A DNA stretch of 35,266 nt from Pseudomonas caspiana (GCF_002158995.1 NZ_LOHF01000037.1:1-35266), one strand, 5' to 3'; counted from the stretch's first letter, positions 14,393-23,197 are shown. Notes: generated from the sequence alone by a model not told the origin. Program-made: numbers and translations.

Positions 14393-16309
14393 ATGACTGA
14401 CTCGTCGCGTGATGCACTGCGAACAGCCCTGTTTTACGGGGTTCTGTCCATTCTCTGGTTTGTCGTGTGTGACTACTGTCTACCCGTATGGATTGAAAAT
14501 CCGGCCAGGCTGGCATTTGCCCAGCAGATGAGTGGTTATGTCTGGGTCGCGGTCAGCGCGATTTTTATCTTCGTTGTCCGCAGTCAGCTGCTGCGCTTCA
14601 TGGGCATCGAAGTCACCCGGAGCCAGCAACGCGAAGACCTTGATCGCTTGCGCCTGGCGGCTGCCGTTTTCGACAGCACCCTTGAAGGGGTCGTGGTCAC
14701 TGATAGCCAAGGGCAGATCGTTCACGTCAATCGTGCCTTCATGGAGATCACCGGCTACCAGCTGGATGAGGTGCTGGGTGTAAACCCGAGCAAATTCAAA
14801 TCCGGTCGTCACGGCCCTGAGTTCTATCGGCAAATGTACCGTTCGATTCTCAGCGCCGGACAGTGGAGCGGCGAAATCTGGAACCGGCGCAAAAGTGGCG
14901 AAATTTACCCGCAGTGGCAAAGTATTCGCAGCGTGAAGGACGACAACGGTGAAATAAAGCACTTCGTCGCGGTCTTCTCCGACATCACGGCCATCAAGCG
15001 CTCTGAGCAGGATTTGCTGCAACTCGCTCATTACGACCCGCTGACTGATCTGCCCAACCGCTTGCTGTTCATCGACCGCACGACTCAAGCGCTGAGTTAT
15101 GCCCGGTCGAACAAGCGCGGCTGTGCGCTTTTGCTGATCGATCTGGATCACTTCAAGAATATCAATGACAGCCTCGGGCACAACGTCGGTGATGACGTGC
15201 TCAAAGCGGTCGCCGAGCGGCTCAGGTCTTTGTTCGATGCCGAAATAACCTTGGCGAGGCTGGGTGGCGACGAGTTTGCACTGCTGATTGAGAACTGCCA
15301 GCAAGTGGTACAGGTGGCCGGGTATGCCCAGAGAATCCTGGACGGTTTCAAAACCCCGTTCGTGCTGGAAAACCAACAGCTGTTCATCAGTGCGAGCGTG
15401 GGTATCAGCCTGTTCCCTGGCGATGCGGCCAGTCCCGCGCAGTTGTTGCGCAATGCCGACTCGGCGCTGTTCAAAGCCAAAAGCGATGGTCGCGAAACGT
15501 ATGCTCTCTATACCGAAGAGCTGACGGCTCACGCCCAGCAGCGGGTGCATCTGGCCAGCGAATTGCGCAGGGCCATTGAACGACATGAGCTGCGGGTGTT
15601 TTATCAGCCGATTCACAACCTGTACAACAGCCGTATTCTGGGCGTCGAAGCGCTGGTGCGATGGGAGCATCCCGAGCGGGGGCTGGTGTCGCCAGGGGAG
15701 TTCATCCCCATCGCCGAGCAGAGTGGCTTGATTGCCGAGCTGGATGCCTGGGTGTTGAACACTTCCTGCCAGCAAATGTGCACCTGGCTGGCAGCGGGGG
15801 TGGATATTTCCTTTGTGGCCGTCAACATCTCCAGCCGGCTGTTTGCCAGTGGTCATCTGGTTGAGCGGGTGGCGAAGGTGTTGCGCGACACCGGGCTCAA
15901 TCCTGCCCATCTGGAGCTGGAAGTGACTGAAAGTGCCGTGATGGAGGATCCTGATCAGGCTATCGAGCAGATGCACCGTTTACGTGATCTCGGGCTGAGC
16001 CTGGCCATCGACGATTTCGGCACGGGTTACTCATCTTTGCTGCGCCTCAAACGGATGCCGGTGCAGAAGCTGAAAATCGATCAAGGTTTTGTCGCCGGTC
16101 TGCCCGGTGATGAGGATGACATCGCGATTGTGCGAGTAATCATTGCCCTTGCGCAAAGCATGGGCATGCGCGTGCTGGCCGAAGGCATCGAGACGGTGGA
16201 TCAGGCGTCGTTTCTGCTCGCCAACGATTGCCAGATGGGGCAGGGCTACTGGTTTGCGCAGCCAATGCCGGCTGAGCAGATTGACTGGTCTCATGCGCCG
16301 AATTTTTAG
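14393..16309 (+). CDS. Membrane PAS-GGDEF-EAL cyclic-di-GMP protein
   Basis: A 638-aa inner-membrane protein. Two N-terminal helices (about 11-30 and 47-63) are followed by a PAS/PAC domain (85-205), a GGDEF domain with intact GGDEF at 291-295, and an EAL domain from about 385 with EALVRWEHP at 419-427 and IDDFGTGYSSL for metal and loop functions. Both catalytic centres look complete; there is no RxxD inhibitory site before GGDEF. It corresponds in order to P. aeruginosa PA0285, reported as a phosphodiesterase (PipA). Net activity, synthesis or breakdown of c-di-GMP, cannot be decided here. It diverges from desA across a 154-bp gap. Only a distant AAGG serves as ribosome binding site. Confidence 0.92.
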   Translation: MTDSSRDALRTALFYGVLSILWFVVCDYCLPVWIENPARLAFAQQMSGYVWVAVSAIFIFVVRSQLLRFMGIEVTRSQQREDLDRLRLAAAVFDSTLEGVVVTDSQGQIVHVNRAFMEITGYQLDEVLGVNPSKFKSGRHGPEFYRQMYRSILSAGQWSGEIWNRRKSGEIYPQWQSIRSVKDDNGEIKHFVAVFSDITAIKRSEQDLLQLAHYDPLTDLPNRLLFIDRTTQALSYARSNKRGCALLLIDLDHFKNINDSLGHNVGDDVLKAVAERLRSLFDAEITLARLGGDEFALLIENCQQVVQVAGYAQRILDGFKTPFVLENQQLFISASVGISLFPGDAASPAQLLRNADSALFKAKSDGRETYALYTEELTAHAQQRVHLASELRRAIERHELRVFYQPIHNLYNSRILGVEALVRWEHPERGLVSPGEFIPIAEQSGLIAELDAWVLNTSCQQMCTWLAAGVDISFVAVNISSRLFASGHLVERVAKVLRDTGLNPAHLELEVTESAVMEDPDQAIEQMHRLRDLGLSLAIDDFGTGYSSLLRLKRMPVQKLKIDQGFVAGLPGDEDDIAIVRVIIALAQSMGMRVLAEGIETVDQASFLLANDCQMGQGYWFAQPMPAEQIDWSHAPNF

Positions 16310-16366
16310 CCAGCCGAAGTGGCAGCTCTTTTCAGGCTACCTGCAAACCAGGCAATTGAAATACAT

Positions 16367-16459
16367 CCTGTAGGAGCGCACGAGCATCGCGAGGCCGCGA
16401 TGGCGGTCTTTCTGGCACTCCGCTATCGCGGCCTCGCGATGCTCGTGCGCTCTTACAGG
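16367..16459. repeat. REP-type palindrome with an almost perfect 31-bp stem
   Basis: The arm starting GCGCACGAGCATCGCGAGGC pairs with the one ending CTCGCGATGCTCGTGCGC. Over 31 bases only one pair mismatches, with flanking TGTAGGA/TCTTACA continuing the symmetry. It follows the PAS-GGDEF-EAL gene and could also act as its terminator. Confidence 0.85.
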
Positions 16460-16520
16460 TCTATTGTCCGGGCAAACTGAAGTAGAGAATCTCTCGTAAA
16501 TTCACTTTAGTTATATGTAG

Positions 16521-16545
16521 ATTCTTAAATAGTATTTTTAAGAAT
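16521..16545. promoter_or_regulatory. Perfect 9-bp inverted repeat upstream of oscA
   Basis: ATTCTTAAA and TTTAAGAAT are separated by 7 bases, about 89 bp before the oscA ATG in an AT-rich stretch unlike its surroundings. Sulfur-starvation genes of Pseudomonas are usually under CysB control, so this is a plausible operator or promoter element. A similar GATTCTTATACC sequence lies before the TauD-family gene (about 32377-32390). Confidence 0.45.
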
Positions 16546-16633
16546 ATCCGCGCGTCTCTAAGATTGCCTCCACGCCACAAGCAGATCCACGCAAGTCGGT
16601 TTTGCAGGCCAATCAATATCAAGGAGTACGATC

Positions 16634-16816
16634 ATGAGCGCATCTCTGCGTAGCGTTGACGGCCAGGACGAAGCAGCGATTCTGCGTGAAATTCAGAGTG
16701 CGCTGCGCGACCTGCGTTTTGGTGCTGTTGAAATCACCGTGCACAACGCACAGGTCGTCCAGATCGAACGCAAAGAAAAATTTCGTTTGCAGAACCCGGG
16801 TAACAAACCGAGCTGA
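16634..16816 (+). CDS. oscA: OscA, small sulfur-starvation protein (DUF2292)
   Basis: A 60-aa protein starting MSASLRSVDGQDEAAILREI and containing FGAVEITVHNAQVVQIERKE, the short strand-turn-strand core of DUF2292. OscA is needed in pseudomonads for growth on organosulfur compounds and for tolerance of chromate, which causes sulfur starvation; its mechanism is not known. AAGGAG lies 9 bases before the ATG. It precedes sbp-cysT-cysW-cysA, the standard arrangement, with a REP-type palindrome between oscA and sbp. An inverted repeat in its promoter suggests sulfur-responsive control. Confidence 0.9.
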   Translation: MSASLRSVDGQDEAAILREIQSALRDLRFGAVEITVHNAQVVQIERKEKFRLQNPGNKPS

Positions 16817-16820
16817 ACCC

Positions 16821-16908
16821 TGTAGGAGCGCGCTTGCCCGCGATTGAGGCGACGCGGTATGTCAGGCAAACCGCGTTAACGTTCATCGTGGGCAAGCGCG
16901 CTCCTACA
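16821..16908. repeat. REP-type palindrome between oscA and sbp
   Basis: Arms TGTAGGAGCGCGCTTGCCCG and GGGCAAGCGCGCTCCTACA are inverted with at most two mismatches. Placed inside an operon, it may stabilise or separate the oscA and sbp messages. Confidence 0.85.
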
Positions 16909-16964
16909 ATCAATAAAATTAGAAAAAGCCAACAACACCACCGGATTTTCCAGGAGCTTGACCC

Positions 16965-17972
16965 ATGTCCATACGCCGTTATGCGCTGGCCGCACTCGCC
17001 AGTGCCGTGTTTGCCGGTTCTGCAGTTGCAAAGGATTACGAGCTGTTGAACGTCTCGTACGACCCGACTCGTGAGCTGTATCAGGAATACAACGCTGAGT
17101 TCATCAACTTCTGGAAAAAGTCCCATCCGGACGACAAGGTTGAAATCAAACAGTCCCACGGTGGTTCCGGTAAGCAGGGCCGCTCGGTAATCGATGGCCT
17201 GCGTGCTGACGTGGTGACGCTGGCGCTGGCGGGTGACATCGATGAAATCGCCAAGCTTGGCAAAACCCTGCCGGAGAACTGGCAGACCCGTCTGCCGGAT
17301 GCGAGCACGCCTTACACCTCCACCATTGTTTTCCTGGTGCGTAAAGGCAACCCGAAAGGCATCAAGGACTGGGGCGACCTGATCAAGAAAGACGTTTCTG
17401 TTATCACACCTAACCCGAAAACCTCCGGCGGCGCTCGCTGGAACTTCCTGGCAGCCTACGGCTATGGCCTGAAAACCGGCGGCAGCGAAGCCAAAGCCAA
17501 CGAATACGTGAAAGAGCTGTTCAAGCACGTCCCGGTTCTGGATACCGGCGCTCGCGGTTCGACCATTACGTTCGTTAACAACGGTCAGGGCGATGTGTTG
17601 CTGGCGTGGGAAAACGAAGCGTTCCTGGCACTGAAAGAAGACGGCGGCGCGGACAAGTTCGACATCGTCGTGCCTTCGCTGTCGATCCTGGCTGAGCCTC
17701 CTGTCGCCGTTGTCGACAAAAACGCCGAGAAGAAAGGCAACACCGAAATTGCGACTGAATACCTGAAGCACCTGTACAGCAAGGAAGGCCAGGAAATCGC
17801 AGCGAAGAACTTCTACCGTCCACGTAACGCTGAAGTCGCTGCCAAGTACGAAAAACAGTTCCCGAAACTGGACCTGCTGACTATCGACAAAGACTTCGGC
17901 GGCTGGAAAACTGCGCAGCCTAAGTTCTTCAATGACGGCGGCATTTTCGACCAGATTTACCAGGCGCAGTAA
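16965..17972 (+). CDS. sbp: Periplasmic sulfate-binding protein
   Basis: A 335-aa protein with a signal peptide (MSIRRYALAALASAVFAG, cleavage probably after AVA at about residue 23). The mature start KDYELLNVSYDPTRELYQEY is characteristic of Sbp/CysP proteins, as are QSHGGSGKQGRSVIDGL and NPKTSGGARWNFLAAYGYG, which line the sulfate site. It delivers sulfate, probably also thiosulfate, to CysT/CysW/CysA encoded downstream. AGGAG is 8 bases before the ATG. A REP-type palindrome of 92 bp separates it from cysT, perhaps letting the binding protein be made in excess. Confidence 0.95.
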   Translation: MSIRRYALAALASAVFAGSAVAKDYELLNVSYDPTRELYQEYNAEFINFWKKSHPDDKVEIKQSHGGSGKQGRSVIDGLRADVVTLALAGDIDEIAKLGKTLPENWQTRLPDASTPYTSTIVFLVRKGNPKGIKDWGDLIKKDVSVITPNPKTSGGARWNFLAAYGYGLKTGGSEAKANEYVKELFKHVPVLDTGARGSTITFVNNGQGDVLLAWENEAFLALKEDGGADKFDIVVPSLSILAEPPVAVVDKNAEKKGNTEIATEYLKHLYSKEGQEIAAKNFYRPRNAEVAAKYEKQFPKLDLLTIDKDFGGWKTAQPKFFNDGGIFDQIYQAQ

Positions 17973-17980
17973 CACATAAC

Positions 17981-18072
17981 CTGTAGGAGCTTACGAGCAA
18001 CGCGAGGCAGCGATGGCGGTCTGTCTGACACACCGCCATCGCGGGCGTCGTAACGTCCATGCGCTCCTACAG
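17981..18072. repeat. REP-type palindrome between sbp and cysT
   Basis: The outer arms CTGTAGGAGC and GCGCTCCTACAG are inverted; GATGGCGGT/ACCGCCATC forms an inner stem, while the middle of the arms has diverged. It is an intra-operon palindrome directly after sbp and a likely site of mRNA 3' end protection. Confidence 0.8.
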
Positions 18073-18140
18073 TGGAGAAGTAGATTTAATTTCAGGACCC
18101 GCACTCGTTTGCGGGTTCCGTGTGTTAACCAAGGACTTTT

Positions 18141-18962
18141 ATGTCACGACGCATCTCCCCCGTCATACCCGGCTTCGGGCTGACGCTGGGTTACACCGTG
18201 GTGTACCTCAGCCTGATTGTGTTAATTCCGCTGGCGGCCATGTTTATCCATGCCGCGCAGCTCACCTGGGATCAGTTCTGGACAATCATCACTGCACCGC
18301 GTGTGCTGGCGGCTCTGAAACTGAGCTTCAGCACGGCGTTTTACGCCGCAGTCATCAATGGCGTGATCGGTGTTTTGCTGGCCTGGGTGCTGGTGCGTTA
18401 CACCTTCCCGGGCCGCAAGATCATTGATGCAATGATCGACCTGCCGTTTGCCCTGCCTACCGCAGTAGCCGGTATTGCCTTGACTGCGCTGTATGCGCCA
18501 AACGGTCTGGTCGGGCAATTCGCTACCGACCTGGGCTTCAAGATCGCCTACACCCCATTGGGTATCACCCTTGCACTGACCTTCGTCACGCTGCCCTTTG
18601 TGGTGCGTACGGTGCAGCCAGTGCTGGCCGATATCCCCCGTGAAGTCGAAGAAGCGGCTGCTTGCCTGGGTGCGCGTCCATTGCAAGTGTTCCGTCACAT
18701 CCTCGTGCCGGCACTGCTGCCTGCCTGGCTGACCGGTTTTGCATTGGCGTTTGCTCGAGGTGTGGGCGAGTACGGTTCGGTGATTTTCATTGCCGGTAAC
18801 ATGCCGATGAAAACCGAGATCCTGCCCCTGCTGATCATGGTCAAGCTCGATCAGTACGATTACACCGGCGCTACGGCGATTGGCGTAATGATGCTGGTGG
18901 TTTCCTTCATTTTGTTGCTGCTGATCAACTTGCTGCAGCGGCGCATCGAAACCCCATCCTGA
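18141..18962 (+). CDS. cysT: Sulfate ABC transporter permease CysT
   Basis: A 273-aa inner-membrane permease with about six hydrophobic helices. The cytoplasmic EAA loop for contact with CysA is seen as EEAAACLGARPLQVFRHILV, followed by LP. It forms the channel with CysW for sulfate or thiosulfate import. AAGGA lies 6 bases before the ATG. It is the first of three closely spaced genes; cysW starts 13 bp after its stop. Confidence 0.95.
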   Translation: MSRRISPVIPGFGLTLGYTVVYLSLIVLIPLAAMFIHAAQLTWDQFWTIITAPRVLAALKLSFSTAFYAAVINGVIGVLLAWVLVRYTFPGRKIIDAMIDLPFALPTAVAGIALTALYAPNGLVGQFATDLGFKIAYTPLGITLALTFVTLPFVVRTVQPVLADIPREVEEAAACLGARPLQVFRHILVPALLPAWLTGFALAFARGVGEYGSVIFIAGNMPMKTEILPLLIMVKLDQYDYTGATAIGVMMLVVSFILLLLINLLQRRIETPS

Positions 18963-18975
18963 GGAGGCGCAGAAC

Positions 18976-19848
18976 ATGTCCCATTCATCTGTTTCAGCCG
19001 CCGCCTCTGCCAACGCCGCCCGTCGTGGCAGCGCGGTGTCGCGCCGGATTCTGATCATCCTGTGCTGGCTGGTGTTTCTGCTGTTCCTGGGCTTGCCGCT
19101 GTTTATCGTGGTGTCCCAAGGATTGAAAAACGGCCTCGGCGCGTTCTTCACGGCAATCCTCGAACCCGACGCGCTGTCAGCACTCAAGCTGACGGTGATC
19201 GCGGTCGTCATTTCGGTCCCGCTCAATCTGATCTTCGGTGTCAGTGCTGCCTGGTGCGTGAGCAAATACTCGTTCCGTGGCAAAAGTATTCTGGTGACAT
19301 TGATCGACCTGCCGTTCTCGGTCTCACCGGTCATCGCCGGTCTGGTCTACGTGTTGATGTTCGGTGCTCAAGGCTTCTTCGGCCCATGGCTGCAGGATCA
19401 TGACATCCAGATTGTGTTTGCCTTGCCGGGCATCATTCTGGCGACCATCTTCGTTACCGTGCCTTTCGTGGCCCGTGAACTGATCCCGTTGATGCAGGAG
19501 CAGGGCACTCAGGAAGAAGAGGCGGCACGTCTGCTCGGCGCCAATGGCTGGCAAATGTTCTGGCATGTGACCGTGCCGAACATCAAGTGGGGCCTGATCT
19601 ACGGCGTGGTGCTCTGTACCGCCCGGGCCATGGGTGAGTTCGGTGCGGTGTCGGTAGTCTCCGGGCACATTCGCGGCGTCACCAATACCCTGCCGCTGCA
19701 CGTCGAAATTCTCTACAACGAGTACAACCACGTTGCAGCCTTTGCCGTGGCGAGCCTGTTGCTGATCCTTGCGCTGTTTATCCTGCTGCTCAAGCAGTGG
19801 AGCGAAGCGCGCATTAACCGTCTGCGCCAAAGTGCGGCGGAGGAATAA
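18976..19848 (+). CDS. cysW: Sulfate ABC transporter permease CysW
   Basis: A 290-aa inner-membrane permease, partner of CysT. Its N-terminal 25 residues are Ala- and Ser-rich, followed by a first helix (ILIILCWLVFLLFLGLPLFI). The EAA loop is EEEAARLLGANGWQMFWHVT, then the typical GEFGAVSVVSG. GAGGAGG precedes the ATG. Its stop is three bases before the cysA ATG, so the two are probably translationally coupled. Confidence 0.95.
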   Translation: MSHSSVSAAASANAARRGSAVSRRILIILCWLVFLLFLGLPLFIVVSQGLKNGLGAFFTAILEPDALSALKLTVIAVVISVPLNLIFGVSAAWCVSKYSFRGKSILVTLIDLPFSVSPVIAGLVYVLMFGAQGFFGPWLQDHDIQIVFALPGIILATIFVTVPFVARELIPLMQEQGTQEEEAARLLGANGWQMFWHVTVPNIKWGLIYGVVLCTARAMGEFGAVSVVSGHIRGVTNTLPLHVEILYNEYNHVAAFAVASLLLILALFILLLKQWSEARINRLRQSAAEE

Positions 19849-19851
19849 TTC

Positions 19852-20838
19852 ATGTCGATCGAAGTCCGTAATGTCAGCAAGAACTTCAATGCCTTCAAGG
19901 CCCTGAACAGCATCAATCTGGACATCCAGAGTGGCGAGCTGGTGGCGTTGTTAGGCCCGTCCGGCTGTGGCAAGACTACCTTGCTGCGGATTATTGCCGG
20001 CCTGGAAACACCCGATGCGGGCAGCATCGTTTTCCATGGGGAAGACGTTTCCGGCCACGACGTGCGTGATCGCAACGTCGGTTTTGTATTCCAGCACTAC
20101 GCGCTGTTCCGCCACATGACCGTGTTCGACAACGTCGCATTCGGCCTGCGCATGAAGCCCAAGAATCAGCGTCCGAATGAAAGCCAGATCGCAGTCAAGG
20201 TTCACGAGCTGCTGAACATGGTCCAGCTGGACTGGTTGGCTGATCGTTATCCGGAGCAATTGTCCGGTGGTCAGCGTCAGCGGATTGCGCTGGCTCGCGC
20301 GCTGGCGGTAGAGCCTAAGGTATTGCTGCTCGACGAGCCGTTTGGTGCGCTGGATGCCAAGGTCCGTAAAGAGCTGCGTCGCTGGTTGGCGCGTCTGCAT
20401 GAAGACATCAACCTGACCTCGGTTTTCGTGACGCACGATCAGGAAGAAGCCATGGAAGTGGCCGACCGTATCGTGGTCATGAACAAAGGTGTGATCGAGC
20501 AGATCGGCTCGCCGGGCGAAGTGTACGAAAACCCGGCCAGCGATTTTGTTTATCACTTCCTGGGCGACTCGAACCGCCTGCATGTGGGAGAAGAGCATGT
20601 GCTGTTCCGTCCGCACGAAGTGTCGCTGTCACGCTCCGAGCTGGAAGACCACCACGCTGCTGAAGTGCGCGATATCCGTCCGCTGGGCGCGACCACCCGG
20701 ATTACTCTGAAAGTCGAAGGGCAGAGCGAACTGATCGAAGCTGAAGTGGTGAAAGACCACGACAGCCTGACCGGTCTGGCGCGTGGTGAAACGCTGTACT
20801 TCAAGCCGAAGGTTTGGCAGAAGGTTGCGAATATCTAG
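19852..20838 (+). CDS. cysA: Sulfate ABC transporter ATPase CysA
   Basis: A 328-aa ATPase that drives sulfate import through CysTW. Walker A is GPSGCGKTT (35-43), the Q loop is in FVFQHYALF, the signature is QLSGGQRQR, Walker B is LLLDEPFGALD, and the switch His is in VFVTHDQEEAMEVADR. A C-terminal TOBE-like regulatory part follows (LFRPHEVSLS onward). GGAGGA sits 7 bases before the ATG, at the end of cysW. A REP-type palindrome follows the gene. Confidence 0.96.
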   Translation: MSIEVRNVSKNFNAFKALNSINLDIQSGELVALLGPSGCGKTTLLRIIAGLETPDAGSIVFHGEDVSGHDVRDRNVGFVFQHYALFRHMTVFDNVAFGLRMKPKNQRPNESQIAVKVHELLNMVQLDWLADRYPEQLSGGQRQRIALARALAVEPKVLLLDEPFGALDAKVRKELRRWLARLHEDINLTSVFVTHDQEEAMEVADRIVVMNKGVIEQIGSPGEVYENPASDFVYHFLGDSNRLHVGEEHVLFRPHEVSLSRSELEDHHAAEVRDIRPLGATTRITLKVEGQSELIEAEVVKDHDSLTGLARGETLYFKPKVWQKVANI

Positions 20839-20878
20839 AGGTTGGTGAGGATATCAATCGCAAATATCGACACGATGT

Positions 20879-20970
20879 CGTGGGACCGGCTTTAGCCGGG
20901 AAGAGGTAGGAACAGGCGCTGAAAAGGCCTCGTCAGAAATACCGCTTTCCCGGCTAAAGCCGGTCCCACG
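20879..20970. repeat. REP-type palindrome after cysA (GTGGGACCGGCTTTAGCC class)
   Basis: Arms CGTGGGACCGGCTTTAGCCG and CGGCTAAAGCCGGTCCCACG are exact inverted copies over 20 bp or more. Same family as 11724-11812. It lies between the convergent cysA and the Mpo1-like gene. Confidence 0.88.
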
Positions 20971-21000
20971 TCGGTCGTATGCAGATGTTTTGTGAGGCCT

Positions 21001-21525
21001 TCACACCGCCTGCTTCAAATCCCGCTTGCGCACCGGGCCGACTCTTTCTTCAATCGCATGCTGCAACGGCTTGCGAATACCTGCCAGAAACGCCAGTTCA
21101 GCCACCACAAACAATGGCCCGATGATCAGCCCGCTGATGTCATCGATGAACGCCGGCTTGCGGCCTTCGTAATAGTGCCCGACGAACTGGATGACCCAGC
21201 CCACCACAAACAAAGCCACACCGGCGCTAAGCCAGACCATGGTCGCTTGCTGCGCGAGGAGTGCGCCTGCCCACAGGCACAGACCCAGCAGCACGCCCAT
21301 CAACACGCCGAATTGCCGATCAAGCCGTAAATAGAAGATCACTGATGCGGCCGCGACAACGGCTGCCGGGGACAGCCATAAGCCGCTGACCATCCAGCCA
21401 GGGCGGGATAGGAGTACTGTCACGGCTACGACGATCAGTGGAATTCCTACAAAGTGTGTCGCGATATTCCGCGAATCGCGGTGGTAGGCCGCGTATTGAC
21501 TGAGATGATCGGTGAGGGTTTTCAT
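21001..21525 (-). CDS. Mpo1-like (DUF962) membrane protein
   Basis: A 174-aa protein beginning MKTLTDHLSQYAAYHRDSRN followed by IATHFVGIPLIVVAV. The conserved N-terminal histidines (YHRDSRNIATHFVG) and a later GHYYEGRKPA are features of the DUF962/Mpo1 family; yeast Mpo1 is an Fe-dependent dioxygenase in the alpha-oxidation of 2-hydroxy fatty acids. Four hydrophobic helices fit an inner-membrane protein. GAGGA lies 6-7 bases before the ATG. Divergent from the Crp/Fnr-like gene, with an 83-bp shared promoter region. The bacterial substrate is not known. Confidence 0.85.
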   Translation of the reverse strand: MKTLTDHLSQYAAYHRDSRNIATHFVGIPLIVVAVTVLLSRPGWMVSGLWLSPAAVVAAASVIFYLRLDRQFGVLMGVLLGLCLWAGALLAQQATMVWLSAGVALFVVGWVIQFVGHYYEGRKPAFIDDISGLIIGPLFVVAELAFLAGIRKPLQHAIEERVGPVRKRDLKQAV

Positions 21526-21608
21526 TATTATTCCTCTTTGAGCGATAAACGATTCTGCTACGGTTTCGTCTTTTACGCGATGTGATCAGCAATAACAGGG
21601 AGCAATAC

Positions 21609-22319
21609 ATGACAAATGGAGCTGGATGGCGCTCGCGTCTGATGAACGACCCTTGGTTTGGTCATCTGCCCGCCGCCTTGCAGGATAGCTTGCTGGACGC
21701 CGCTCGCCAGACGCGCAAGACACCGGGTAAATTCTTGTTCGAAAAGGGCGATGCACCCTGTGGTCTGTATGCGCTGTTGGAAGGCTCGGTGCGCATTGGC
21801 GGCCCAGCCGAGCAACGTCTGGCGCCCCGTCTTGAGCATGTCCGCACGCCTTACTGGTTTGGTGAGGTCTCGCTGTTCGACGGAATGCCCCGCAGGTTCG
21901 ATGTCTACTCCATGGAGCAGAGCATTTTTCTCCATGTCTCACAGCCGGTGCTCACTGAACTGCTTGATCAAAATCCTGCCCACTGGCGTCCGTTCGCTGA
22001 CTTGCTTAGCCAGAAAATGGGGATCAACTTGCTGCGTCCAGAGCGGATCAGAACGCTGCCGGTCAAAGCCCGGGTGGCTTGGCGGTTGTTGATGCTCGCA
22101 GAAGGTTATGGGCATCTTAGCCATGCGCGGCGCTTGATGAGTTTTACTGAAATCGATGCGCAACGCACCGCAGCCATATCGCCGCCAGAGTTGCTCGACG
22201 TATTGCAGGACATGCAGCAGCGCAAGATCCTGCGCTTGGGCGACGAGCAGGTGGAAATCTTCGATGTGGTCAAATTGCGCAAAGCGGCCAACGCCCTGCG
22301 CGCCAAGTCGTTATGCTGA
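21609..22319 (+). CDS. Crp/Fnr-family transcriptional regulator
   Basis: A 236-aa protein. An N-terminal cyclic-nucleotide-binding-type beta barrel is seen in LFEKGDAPCGLYALLEGSVR and YWFGEVSLFDGMPRRFDVYS. A C-terminal winged helix-turn-helix covers about 165-225 (SFTEIDAQRTAAISPPELLD, then DMQQRKILRL). No cysteines suggest an Fe-S centre, and the usual cAMP-contact GExALxxxxxR is altered (GEVSLFDGMPRR), so the ligand is unknown. The ATG at 21609 has GGGAG upstream; an earlier in-frame ATG at 21582 lacks one. The next gene, a response regulator, starts 24 bp after its stop, so they are probably cotranscribed. Confidence 0.88.
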   Translation: MTNGAGWRSRLMNDPWFGHLPAALQDSLLDAARQTRKTPGKFLFEKGDAPCGLYALLEGSVRIGGPAEQRLAPRLEHVRTPYWFGEVSLFDGMPRRFDVYSMEQSIFLHVSQPVLTELLDQNPAHWRPFADLLSQKMGINLLRPERIRTLPVKARVAWRLLMLAEGYGHLSHARRLMSFTEIDAQRTAAISPPELLDVLQDMQQRKILRLGDEQVEIFDVVKLRKAANALRAKSLC

Positions 22320-22343
22320 GCGCCTGAACAATCGAGGTGAGCC

Positions 22344-23024
22344 ATGCGGCTGCTGTTAGTGGAATACGATGCCGGGACGGCAAAGGAACTGGCCGAAGGC
22401 TTTGCCGAATCGGGCTTTACCCTGGACGTGGCGCTCAATGGCCTGGACGGTCGCCATTTCGTCGAAGAGCAACACTACGACCTGATCATCCTCGATGTGA
22501 TGTTGCCCGGCCTCAATGGCTGGCAATTATTGCAACTGATCCGCCAGCGCGGCGCTACGCCGGTACTGTTCCTGACCGCTCCGGATGCCATCGAAGATCG
22601 TCTTCGTGGTCTGGAGCTGGGTGTCGATGATTACCTGCTTAAACCCTTCAGTTACGAAGAGCTGTTGGCCCGTGTGCGCAAGTTGCTGCGTCGCGGCCCG
22701 ACTGGCGACGCCGCCAGCATCAGCATCGCTGATCTGGAAATCGACATGGCGCTCCAGCGCGTCAGCCGTGGCGGCCAGCGGATTTCCATGGGCGAAAGGG
22801 AGTTTGCCTTGTTGCAGCTGCTCGCGAGCCGTCAGGGGGAAGTCTTGTCCCGCAAGCAAATCGCGGCAGAGATTTTCGATGACGACCCTCGGCCTGTAAC
22901 CGTCGCCATCCAGCGCCTACGCTCCAAAATCGACGAGCGCTACCTGCCCAAGCTGATTCACCCGGTGGGCGATGACGGCTATCAACTGGCGTTGCTGGAC
23001 GATGAAGCGTTTGATTTGCGGTGA
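22344..23024 (+). CDS. OmpR-family response regulator, orphan
   Basis: A 226-aa regulator. The receiver has Asp51 in LIILDVMLPGLNGW as phosphoacceptor, Thr in FLTAPD and Lys in LLKPFSYEEL. The C-terminal winged helix (about 130-220) includes GEREFALLQLLASRQGEVLS and VTVAIQRLRSKID. The second residue of the acidic metal pocket is Tyr8 (LLVEYDAG instead of VEDD), which may change magnesium binding. No histidine kinase gene is next to it. GAGGTGA precedes the ATG. It follows the Crp/Fnr-like gene closely, suggesting a two-regulator operon. Confidence 0.92.
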   Translation: MRLLLVEYDAGTAKELAEGFAESGFTLDVALNGLDGRHFVEEQHYDLIILDVMLPGLNGWQLLQLIRQRGATPVLFLTAPDAIEDRLRGLELGVDDYLLKPFSYEELLARVRKLLRRGPTGDAASISIADLEIDMALQRVSRGGQRISMGEREFALLQLLASRQGEVLSRKQIAAEIFDDDPRPVTVAIQRLRSKIDERYLPKLIHPVGDDGYQLALLDDEAFDLR

Positions 23025-23037
23025 AGGCACCGCGAAC

Positions 23038-23060
23038 CTGTAGGAGCGCACGAGCCGTCT
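23038..23060. repeat. Half of a REP-type palindrome
   Basis: TGTAGGAGCGCACGAGC matches one arm of the element at 16367-16459, but the second arm is missing. A solitary or decayed copy just after the response regulator gene. Confidence 0.6.
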
Positions 23061-23197
23061 TTTGACGCGAGATAGCGCGGTGTCATGAATACCGTGGCAG
23101 CTCATCCAAATGAGGCGAGTTCGTCTATCTGTAACAAATCTTGAGTATCTTCACTCATGCCCTCTGGAAGGCGGGCATTAACACAGCAGTCTTTATC

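Noticed and set aside
14480..15976. A 498-codon open frame on the minus strand within the PAS-GGDEF-EAL gene.
   Set aside because: Same GC-shadow effect; the sense frame has intact domain motifs throughout.
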